Both the position numbers and the translations under genes were made by a program. Below the pieces are notes generated by a model, which ran no database searches, was not told where the DNA came from, and worked only from the letters and a program-made list of their open reading frames with translations. Below, piece after piece: positions 42,637 through 49,290 of a stretch of DNA of 64,000 nucleotides (position 1 is its first letter; every line of letters begins with the position of its first letter). The stretch covers positions 1-64,000 of the forward strand of contig NZ_BARF01000055.1 of assembly GCF_000367365.1 (NCBI RefSeq). The letters run 5' to 3'. Source of the DNA: Streptomyces prunicolor NBRC 13075. GTDB taxonomy: Bacteria > Actinomycetota > Actinomycetes > Streptomycetales > Streptomycetaceae.

Positions 42637-43239
42637 GTGACAGACGATTCATCATCGCGGGTGGTACCCACCCGCTTTCGCACCATCCTGGCCGATCCGC
42701 CATGGGATCACCAGCAACAGGGCGTGAAGGGTGCCGAACGGCACTACCGGCTTATGAGCCTGAAGCGCATCAAGGAAATGCCGATTGCCGAACTGGCCGA
42801 GAACAACGCGCATTTGTGGCTTTGGTGCACAAATTCCTCACTTCGAGACGCGTACGACGTCGCCGAAGCCTGGGGATTCACCGTGCGCTCGCCTCTCACT
42901 TGGGTGAAGTTCCGTCTCGGCCTGGGGTCGTATCTGCGGAATTCCACCGAGCACCTGTTGTTCTGCACACGTGGCAAAGCCCCCGTGGGCTTCAAGTCGC
43001 AGCCGACGTGGATCAATGCGCCGGTACAGGAGCATTCGGTCAAGCCCGATGAGCAGTATGCGGTCATCGAGCGAATTTCCGCCGGCCCGTACCTTGAACT
43101 GTTTGCCCGCAGGCGACCGCCGAGCACTCGTGACTGGTTCGTGTGGGGTAACCAGATTGACGCCGACATCAGCGTCCCCGGCTACTGGGTGCCCAGCGAC
43201 CAGCAGCACCAGCAAAACCCCGAACACGAGAGGAGGTGA
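42637..43239 (+). CDS. MT-A70 family DNA N6-adenine methyltransferase
   Basis: This 200-residue protein has the catalytic DPPW motif near the start (TILADPPWDHQQ, about 17-28) and the MT-A70 core: HYRLMSLKRIKEMPIAELA, HLWLWCTNSS, and WVKFRLGLGSYLRNSTEHLLF (about 90-110). It is predicted to methylate adenine in DNA, as phage and element members of this family do. No restriction partner is adjacent. The GTG start has AAAGGAGGG 10-12 nt upstream. It heads the transfer gene set. Confidence 0.88.
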   Translation: MTDDSSSRVVPTRFRTILADPPWDHQQQGVKGAERHYRLMSLKRIKEMPIAELAENNAHLWLWCTNSSLRDAYDVAEAWGFTVRSPLTWVKFRLGLGSYLRNSTEHLLFCTRGKAPVGFKSQPTWINAPVQEHSVKPDEQYAVIERISAGPYLELFARRRPPSTRDWFVWGNQIDADISVPGYWVPSDQQHQQNPEHERR

Positions 43240-43242
43240 TCT

Positions 43243-43410
43243 ATGGCTTCACGAAGAACACGGGCCAAGCGGTCTGAACGCCGCTTCACCATCGAGGGTG
43301 TCCGGCGAGCACAACCCGATATCCGCAAGCTCAGCAAGGCACTGCTCGCTGTGGTGCTCGCTGAACAGCAACGCGAGGCCGAGGCCGCTGAGGAGAGGAA
43401 TACGGGATGA
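43243..43410 (+). CDS. Small basic protein between methylase and transfer ATPase genes
   Basis: This 55-residue protein has ATG 43243 preceded by a very strong AGGAGG 6 nt upstream. It is Arg-rich at the N-terminus (ASRRTRAKRSERRFTIEG), then has a helix (IRKLSKALLAVVLAEQQREAEA). Its stop overlaps the start of the ATPase gene by 4 bp (ATGA), so it is coupled to it. No family known; it might be a DNA-binding or adaptor protein for transfer. Confidence 0.7.
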   Translation: MASRRTRAKRSERRFTIEGVRRAQPDIRKLSKALLAVVLAEQQREAEAAEERNTG

Positions 43411-45596
43411 CCACAGCTCCAACACAGGGCCTCCAGTTCGCTCGGCTGCACCTGCCACGCCCACTCGAGACCGACACCGCGCTCACCCTAGTGGGCCGGC
43501 TGGCCGCCGATCGCCAAGTCGCACGGCTGGTATGGGAAGTCCGCGCCGAAGGCGGTCACATCCGCCATCTGGTCGGAGGACGCCCGGTAGACATCGCGCG
43601 GTTGGGCCGGTTGTTCGGGCACTTTCTGCCGGGCTGCCAGCTGGACGATTCACCAGAGCACCGTCCCGCTCGTCCTCACATGAAGTCGGCCGGACGATTG
43701 CGCGTCCGGCCCTCCTACCTCCCGCTGAACATGGACGCCCCGGAGAACACCACCAGGGCCGTTCTGTCCGCCTTGGCCGTGCCACTGGCGGAGGACGAGG
43801 CGCTCGTCGTGCAAGTCGTGCTCGGCCCGCGCATCCTGCCCAGCGTGTTGCCCGCGGAGTTCCCTGATCCCAGTCTGCCGCTCAGCCGAACACTGCTGAC
43901 CGGCACCAGGCCGGCGGGGGCAGAGCTTCGGGCCCGGCTACGGAAGCGCACCGAATACCCCGGCTTTATGGCCACGATTCGCGTCGGTGCGACGGCCAGC
44001 ACAAGGCGGCGACGCAGTGCGTTGCTCCTGAATGTGCTGTCCGGCCTGACCGTTGCCCAGGGGCCGGGCACACGGATACGGCTTGTGAAAGACTCGGCGA
44101 CCCGACTCAATCACGGTCGACTGCCGTGGCTGTGGCCGCTTCGCTTGTCGGTGCCGGAGCTGCTCGGGCCGCTGGCCTGGCCGCTCGGCAACGAGGAGTT
44201 GCCCGGCCTACCGCCCTTGCATCCGAGGCCGCTTCGGGCCGATGCACGGGTACACCAAGGCGAGCGGGTCTTTGCCCGAAGTGCAAGCCCAGGCGACGAT
44301 CGGCGGTTGGGTATCGCGGCGCAGGATCAGACGTTCCACGGCGTGGCATACGGCCCTTCTGGGTCGGGTAAGACGAACGTCTTGCTTCACCTGATCACCG
44401 CGGACATAAATGCTGGCCGGCCGGTGGTTGTGCTCGACCCCAAGCGGCAGCTCATCGACGACATCTTGGCCCGGGTGCCACCGGATCGGGTCGACGACAT
44501 TATTGAGCTGAACGCCGCCGACGACCAGCCGGTCGGGTTTAACCCGCTGGATGTTGGCCGCCGCGACCCCGACGTGGTGGTCGACGGCATCTTGGCCGTC
44601 TTCGCCTCGATATTCGCGGATGGCTACGGCCCCCGTACGGCGGACATTTTTTCGTCTGGTTTGCGCACTTTGGCACGCGGTAGCCTTCCGAACGCTCCGG
44701 CGACCTTGACGGATCTGCCAAGGTTGTTCTCGGACCCGGCCTTCCGTCGCCCGTACGTCGGCCGCGTACAAGGTGACCTAGCACTGGCCCAGTTCTGGGC
44801 TGCGTGGGAAGAACAAGGGCCAGCCGCACAAGCGGCCGTCCTGGCGGCCCCTATGAACAAACTACGACAATTCCTGCTGCGGCCGGCGGTAGTGCGGATG
44901 CTGGATCAGCGAGAAGGACGGTTTCGACTGCGGGACGTCTTCCGGGATAACAAGGTCGTGCTCGTGCCCCTCAATGAGGGACTTATCGGCCCTGGCGTGG
45001 CATCACTTTTGGGCAGCTTGATCATCGCCGAGGTCTGGCAGGCCGTACAGGAACGGGCCGGAGAACCGAACGTGCAGCGGCGGCCTGGAGTCGTCTACGT
45101 CGACGAGGCACCGCGGTTCGTACACTTGCCGACTTCGCTCGCGGATGCTTTGGCCATCTCCCGGTCGCTATCTGTCGGCTGGTTCCTCGCCGCCCAGTTC
45201 CGGAGCCAGTTCCCGCCAGAGTTGCGGACGGCCGTGGATATCAACGCGCGGAGCAAGATCGCGTTTGCCACCGAGCATGACGACGCCCGCGACCTCGCAA
45301 GCAAACTCGCCCCAGAGTTGGAGCCCGTGGACTTCATGGCGCTCCCCCGGTTCCACGCTTACGCCAACTTGGTAGCGGATGGTGCTCCGTCCGGCTGGGG
45401 GCTGGTTCGCACGCTTCCGCCGTCTCCGGTCATCGCCGACGCCGAGGCGATCCGGAGGACCGCTCGCGCCAATTACGCGCCCACACCAATCAGCCCAACG
45501 GCCACTGCGGTGGTTACGAGCGAACCACCGCAGACTCCCGGCAATACCCCACAGCAATTCGGCCGTAAACGTCGGAGTCAACCTGACAACTCGTGA
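43407..45596 (+). CDS. HerA/TraG-like conjugative DNA-transfer ATPase
   Basis: This 729-residue protein is of the type IV coupling/HerA class found in actinobacterial mobile elements. Walker A is YGPSGSGKTN (about 312-321), followed by VVVLDPKRQ. Walker B is GVVYVDEAPR (about 560-569), and later come GWFLAAQFRSQFP and RSKIAFATEHDDA. The N-terminal 270 residues form a separate domain. It is expected to assemble into a ring at the membrane and drive DNA into the recipient, although no clear membrane helix is seen, so a partner anchor would be needed. It is probably co-transcribed with the methylase and small gene. Confidence 0.85.
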   Translation: MTTAPTQGLQFARLHLPRPLETDTALTLVGRLAADRQVARLVWEVRAEGGHIRHLVGGRPVDIARLGRLFGHFLPGCQLDDSPEHRPARPHMKSAGRLRVRPSYLPLNMDAPENTTRAVLSALAVPLAEDEALVVQVVLGPRILPSVLPAEFPDPSLPLSRTLLTGTRPAGAELRARLRKRTEYPGFMATIRVGATASTRRRRSALLLNVLSGLTVAQGPGTRIRLVKDSATRLNHGRLPWLWPLRLSVPELLGPLAWPLGNEELPGLPPLHPRPLRADARVHQGERVFARSASPGDDRRLGIAAQDQTFHGVAYGPSGSGKTNVLLHLITADINAGRPVVVLDPKRQLIDDILARVPPDRVDDIIELNAADDQPVGFNPLDVGRRDPDVVVDGILAVFASIFADGYGPRTADIFSSGLRTLARGSLPNAPATLTDLPRLFSDPAFRRPYVGRVQGDLALAQFWAAWEEQGPAAQAAVLAAPMNKLRQFLLRPAVVRMLDQREGRFRLRDVFRDNKVVLVPLNEGLIGPGVASLLGSLIIAEVWQAVQERAGEPNVQRRPGVVYVDEAPRFVHLPTSLADALAISRSLSVGWFLAAQFRSQFPPELRTAVDINARSKIAFATEHDDARDLASKLAPELEPVDFMALPRFHAYANLVADGAPSGWGLVRTLPPSPVIADAEAIRRTARANYAPTPISPTATAVVTSEPPQTPGNTPQQFGRKRRSQPDNS

Positions 45597-45901
45597 ACGA
45601 GAAGGATCATCACGACATACAAGCCATGCTTTCCTCGCCCCTCTGTTCGCCCCTCTGTCCACGACGGAGATCATCAACGCGTTCGCGCAGGACAGCCCCG
45701 GTCGCTACACAAACACGGGAGGGGACTGACAAGCATTTCAGCGCTTGTACTCGCGTCCCCCAGCGGCCCAGCCGCATCGAACAAAAGAACTCCCAACAAG
45801 CACGACCTCTTCGGCGAGGCCGGAACAGCCTCAGCTCAGCAATTTTTTGGCGAAATAGATCTTGCACGAAATGGAAAAATATAGTAGAAAGGGAGATGCT
45901 T
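45597..45901. other. Short noncoding stretch with an open frame lacking a start
   Basis: 305 bp between the ATPase and replication-relaxation genes. A 45-codon frame, RHTSHAFLAPLFAPLSTTEI continuing to a stop at 45729, looks protein-like but has no start codon after the ATPase stop. It could be a remnant or depend on a frameshift. The rest has no clear content up to the ribosome-binding site GGGAG at 45891. Confidence 0.35.
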
Positions 45902-46780
45902 ATGAAATACAACGACATAGCAAGTTTGCTTGAATCGCTCTCTGAGCGCGATCTAGCGATTCTTGAATCACTGCGTTCACACCGCGCACTGACCACTGCA
46001 CTTATTCGGCGGCTGCACTTTCCGATCAGCAGCGAACCCCATGAAGCGGGAGCCGGAAAAAGCCACGCGACGGAGATGGCCGCCGCCGTGGCCACGATCC
46101 GCGTCCTCACCCGGCTGGAGTCCCGCCGTCTGATCACCCGGCTGCATCGCCGAATCGGAGGCGTGCGGGCCGGAAGTACTGGCATCGTCTGGCAACTGGG
46201 CGCAGGCGGCGAACGTCTCTTGCGTGCTCGACACGGCGACCCTGCCCGACGCCGCTACAGCGAGCCATCACCGAGTTTCATTGCCCACACGCTTGTTGCC
46301 GCTGACTTGGCTATACAGCTCTACGAGCTGGCCCGCGGTCGCGAGGTCGAGCTGCTGCGGCTGGAAGCTGAGCCGGAGTGCTGGCGGACTTTCCTATCCG
46401 CACACGGTGCGCGTCAGTGGCTCAAACCCGATTTGTTCGCGATCACGGCCAAGCGCGACTACGAAGAACACCTATTCATCGAGGCCGACAACGCCACCGA
46501 ACACGCCCCGGTTATCGTGCGCAAAGCCCTCCAGTACCAGCGGTACGCGAACTCCGGAATGCACCAGCAGGAACACGGATTGTTTCCGTTCGTGATTTGG
46601 GTTGTGCCTGACAAAAAAAGACAAGCCGTCATTTGCGCAGCACTGGTTGCCGAGCCGCGACTGCGCGACCTTGTGACTGCTGGGGTCTTTCACGTACTGA
46701 CGACTGAGGGCTTTCCACACCTCATTGCTGAAGGCGCGGCATTTATGCCCCACCATTTAATATCGGGCGGCCCAAAATAG
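45902..46780 (+). CDS. Replication-relaxation family protein
   Basis: This 292-residue protein starts at ATG 45902 with GAAAGGGAG 6 nt upstream; the longer frame to 45593 adds an Arg/Ser-rich stretch with no similarity. It has the winged-helix N-terminal part of Replic_Relax (ERDLAILESLRSHRALTTALIRRL, then LTRLESRRLITRL) and the SFIAHTLVAADLAIQLYELA region. The C-terminal half contains LKPDLFAI and HLFIEADNATE, like a nuclease-type fold. Proteins of this family are found on plasmids and conjugative elements with HerA/TraG ATPases and are thought to initiate or relax DNA during transfer. Confidence 0.8.
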   Translation: MKYNDIASLLESLSERDLAILESLRSHRALTTALIRRLHFPISSEPHEAGAGKSHATEMAAAVATIRVLTRLESRRLITRLHRRIGGVRAGSTGIVWQLGAGGERLLRARHGDPARRRYSEPSPSFIAHTLVAADLAIQLYELARGREVELLRLEAEPECWRTFLSAHGARQWLKPDLFAITAKRDYEEHLFIEADNATEHAPVIVRKALQYQRYANSGMHQQEHGLFPFVIWVVPDKKRQAVICAALVAEPRLRDLVTAGVFHVLTTEGFPHLIAEGAAFMPHHLISGGPK

Positions 46781-46854
46781 CCCTCGGTAATTAGCCATAA
46801 CGGAGTTACCATTAGGACTACCAAAACACCAATAGCGCCAGGAAGGAGACACAA

Positions 46855-48657
46855 ATGGCATCTCACACATCGAACAAGCGTCGTGAAGAAGTTGCCGTGA
46901 AGCGAGCTGTTCTGTACTTGCGTGTTTCATCAAAGCGTCAGATGGACACCGACGCAGACTTCGACCCCGAGGGCAACTCGATCAACACACAGCGAAAACA
47001 CGCGCAGCAAAAAGCAAAAGAACTGGGGGCTGACGTAGTCGACGAGTACGTCGAACCCGGAAACTCCGCACAAACGATCGCCAAGCGCCCAGTCTTCCGT
47101 CAGATGATAAAGCGCATCATGGAACAGCGTGACGTGGATTGCGTCATCATCTACATGCGGTCGCGCGTCTTCCGAAACTACATTGACGCCGCTATAACCA
47201 AGCGGCAGCTTGAGCAGTTCGGCGTCAAGCTGGTATCCACCAAAGAAAACTTCGGCGACGGCGACATGGCCGAAGCAATGGAAGCGGTCACCGATGTTTT
47301 CAACTGGCTTGCTGTCCGCCAAAGCGGCGAGGACATCAAGGCCAAGATGGCCAACAAGGCCCGCAACGGCGGCACAATCACCCGCACCCCGGTCGGGTAC
47401 TTGAACACAGTCGAGGTCATCGACGATCGCAAGGTTCGCACTGTCATCGTCGACCCGGTGCGCGGCCCGTTCATCCGCCTAGCGTTCGAGCTGTACGCCA
47501 CAGGTGAGTACTCCGTGGAAGAGGTAGCGCAAGAGTTGTACGACCGTGGACTGCGTATGCCGCGCAACGCGCGGTACCCCGAGGAGCGGGGGATCTCCAC
47601 CAACCGGCTATACGGCGTCCTGCGCGACGACTACTACTGCGGCTGGATCACTCATGAGGAAGAGAAGTACAAGGGCCGTCACACTCCCCTGATTCCTCAA
47701 GACCTCTTCGATCATGTCCAGATGGTCGCCGATTCCCGCAACACCGCTCGTGAGAGGCGGCGTGTGCATCATCACGAGCTGAAGGGATCGCTGTTCTGCG
47801 GCTCCTGCCGCCGCAACCGGGGCGAACAGCGTCGCATGATCGTCCAGCACGCCACCAACCGCAGCGGTAACGTCTACCGGTACTTCTTCTGCAACGGCCG
47901 CTTTGACCACATCTGTGAGCTACCGTACGTGCCGATCGAACAGGCCGAGGAAGCTGTCGATGATCACTACGCCACAGTGCGCTTCACACCAGAGTTCATC
48001 GCGACCATGCGTGCCGAACTAGCCGCCACGGTCGACGAGCAGCAGACCACCACCAAGATCCTCCAAGCCCAGCTCACGAAGCAGCTTCGCGCGCTCGACA
48101 CCAAGGAGAACAACCTCATCGACCTGGCCGCCGATGACAGCCTGCCCCAAGGCAAGATCAAGGCCAAGCTGCGGGAGATCACCAAACAGCGGGATCGGTT
48201 GACGGCCCGACTCCACGATGTCGATGAGGACCTCAGCACGGCAGCCGAGATCATCGAGGCGTGCTTGCAACTACTGCATGATCCGCAGGCGTTGTACCGC
48301 CGCTGCAATGATCAGCAACGCCGCCGACTCAACCAAACTCTCTTCGAGGCCCTGTACATCGACGAGGACTCGAACGGTGATGTGCAGGTGAGGCACAAGC
48401 TCAAGGAGCCGTTCGGCATCCTGCTCGCGGCCCAGAGCCAACACCAGGCCCCCACGGGGCCACTGGAGGCCCTGCCCGGCCTCCTGTCCGCCGTACCTGG
48501 CCCCAAACGCCAAAGCGCCCCTCCCAAGCCTGGGACGGGCGCTGGCCTGCAACTAACAGGGGCCGCCCTGGCGGGCGGCCCCTGGAAGGTACCGGGTTCC
48601 AATGAAATTCTTATGGTGGGCGATACTGGGTTCGAACCAGTGACCTCTTCGGTGTGA
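46855..48657 (+). CDS. Large serine recombinase (integrase), 3' end replaced by tRNA-Val sequence
   Basis: 600 codons as integrated. The catalytic serine is in LYLRVSSKRQ (S25), and the resolvase domain runs to about 170. The recombinase domain follows (GYLNTVEVIDDRKVRTV, TNRLYGVLRDDYYCGWI), then a zinc ribbon (CGSCRRNRGEQ ... FFCNGRFDHIC) and a long coiled coil (about 375-475). The last codons, GDTGFEPVTSSV, are tRNA-Val read antisense, so this end is chromosomal. In the circle the frame would continue into the 25456-25893 ORF to about 732 residues. The ATG has AAGGAG upstream; a GTG 14 codons on is possible. Confidence 0.92.
   Translation: MASHTSNKRREEVAVKRAVLYLRVSSKRQMDTDADFDPEGNSINTQRKHAQQKAKELGADVVDEYVEPGNSAQTIAKRPVFRQMIKRIMEQRDVDCVIIYMRSRVFRNYIDAAITKRQLEQFGVKLVSTKENFGDGDMAEAMEAVTDVFNWLAVRQSGEDIKAKMANKARNGGTITRTPVGYLNTVEVIDDRKVRTVIVDPVRGPFIRLAFELYATGEYSVEEVAQELYDRGLRMPRNARYPEERGISTNRLYGVLRDDYYCGWITHEEEKYKGRHTPLIPQDLFDHVQMVADSRNTARERRRVHHHELKGSLFCGSCRRNRGEQRRMIVQHATNRSGNVYRYFFCNGRFDHICELPYVPIEQAEEAVDDHYATVRFTPEFIATMRAELAATVDEQQTTTKILQAQLTKQLRALDTKENNLIDLAADDSLPQGKIKAKLREITKQRDRLTARLHDVDEDLSTAAEIIEACLQLLHDPQALYRRCNDQQRRRLNQTLFEALYIDEDSNGDVQVRHKLKEPFGILLAAQSQHQAPTGPLEALPGLLSAVPGPKRQSAPPKPGTGAGLQLTGAALAGGPWKVPGSNEILMVGDTGFEPVTSSV
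48557..48584 (-). terminator. Hairpin inside the recombinase gene, probable substitute terminator for tRNA-Val
   Basis: A 12-bp perfect stem (CAGGGGCCGCCC and complement) with a TGGC loop. On the minus strand it begins 33 nt after the tRNA 3' end and is followed by TTAGTT. It lies in the recombinase C-terminal codons. Confidence 0.6.
48615..48623. repeat. Right attachment core (attR), GGTGGGCGA
   Basis: Identical to 25455-25463. Seven of the nine bases are the 3' end of tRNA-Val. GTTCCA at 48596-48601 is the left arm of the predicted attP inverted repeat. Confidence 0.85.
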
Positions 48658-48688
48658 ACGAAGCGCTCTCCCACTGAGCTAATCGCCC
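48617..48688 (-). tRNA. tRNA-Val (CAC anticodon), target of the mobile element
   Basis: 72 nt. The acceptor stem GGGCGAT/ATCGCCC, a D-arm GCTC...GAGC, the anticodon stem CTTCG/CGAAG with loop TTCACAC (anticodon CAC), the variable AGGTC and T-arm ACTGG-TTCGAAC-CCAGT are all regular, and the discriminator is A. The three bases after it are CCA, supplied partly by the element; the native flank at the left end reads CCG. It stays intact after integration. A second identical gene is at 58609. Confidence 0.95.
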
Positions 48689-48741
48689 GGGAACGCACCG
48701 AACAATACAGGCCCCCGCCGGTTTCCTTCAAACCGCTTCCA

Positions 48742-49188
48742 TCAATCCGCGCCCAGGTGTGCGAGGAGCCCGCGCCGTCCGGCCCGCATCATCAGCGCGT
48801 GGTTGAGCCGGAACACCGGCCGCCCGGGTACGGCGAACCACCTGAGCAGCGCCCGGTTCAGGTCGACTTCCTGGTCGTAGCAGGCCAGCGTGCCGGGGCC
48901 GTCGGCCGTGAGCGTCCAGCGTGCCCAGCCCTCCAGGTCACCGGTCATCGCGATCTCCAGCACCCCGGCGCCCGGATCACGCCGCACTTCGCGCGCGGTG
49001 AAGGTCAGGGCATACGGCAGGCTCGCGCGGATGCGGATGACGCCGGTCGTGTCGTCGATCCGGTCGACCTCGCGCACCTGCGGCCACCAGCGCGGGTACT
49101 CCTCGGCCCGCTCCAGGACCGGGTACACGACGGCGGGCGACACGGGCAGGGGCCACCGGGCGCGGAAGCGGTAATGGGTCCAGTCCAT
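48742..49188 (-). CDS. SRPBCC (START-like/polyketide cyclase-type) protein
   Basis: This 148-residue cytoplasmic protein has the helix-grip pattern: an N-terminal strand, then VSPAVVYPVLERAEEYPRWW (about 17-36), the VREVDRIDDTTGVIRIR strand pair, and a long C-terminal helix (LNHALMMRAGRRGLLAHL). The fold binds hydrophobic ligands; substrate unknown. ATG 49188 is chosen because the domain begins here, and the open frame to 49716 has only shadow sequence. It lies downstream of the tRNA on the same strand, probably in its original chromosomal place. Confidence 0.85.
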   Translation of the reverse strand: MDWTHYRFRARWPLPVSPAVVYPVLERAEEYPRWWPQVREVDRIDDTTGVIRIRASLPYALTFTAREVRRDPGAGVLEIAMTGDLEGWARWTLTADGPGTLACYDQEVDLNRALLRWFAVPGRPVFRLNHALMMRAGRRGLLAHLGAD

Positions 49189-49290
49189 GGCGGGAGTCTG
49201 CCCGTTCGGGGGCCCGTCTCCCGGTACCTGAGTACGTTTTGAGTACGGGCGCTCATGTCGTACGGCGGTCACGCGACCACACTCCGAGAC

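Larger units (their letters stand above)
25455..48623. mobile_element. Integrated mobile element (serine-recombinase ICE-like) in tRNA-Val, about 23.2 kb
   Basis: The element is bounded by the 9-bp direct repeat GGTGGGCGA at 25455-25463 and 48615-48623. The right copy overlaps the 3' end of tRNA-Val(CAC). The content differs from the flanks in base composition and gene type: a large serine recombinase at the right end, a replication-relaxation protein, a HerA/TraG-like transfer ATPase, an MT-A70 methyltransferase and tiny overlapping genes, plus cargo. Joining the two ends gives a junction whose flanks form inverted-repeat arms symmetric about the core, as expected of attP. No RepSA or prim-pol type replication gene is recognised, so autonomous replication is uncertain. 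Confidence 0.9.

Noticed and set aside
45593..45901. A longer version of the replication-relaxation protein starting at GTG 45593
   Set aside because: The added 100 residues are Arg/Ser-rich without similarity, and a good GGGAG site stands before ATG 45902.
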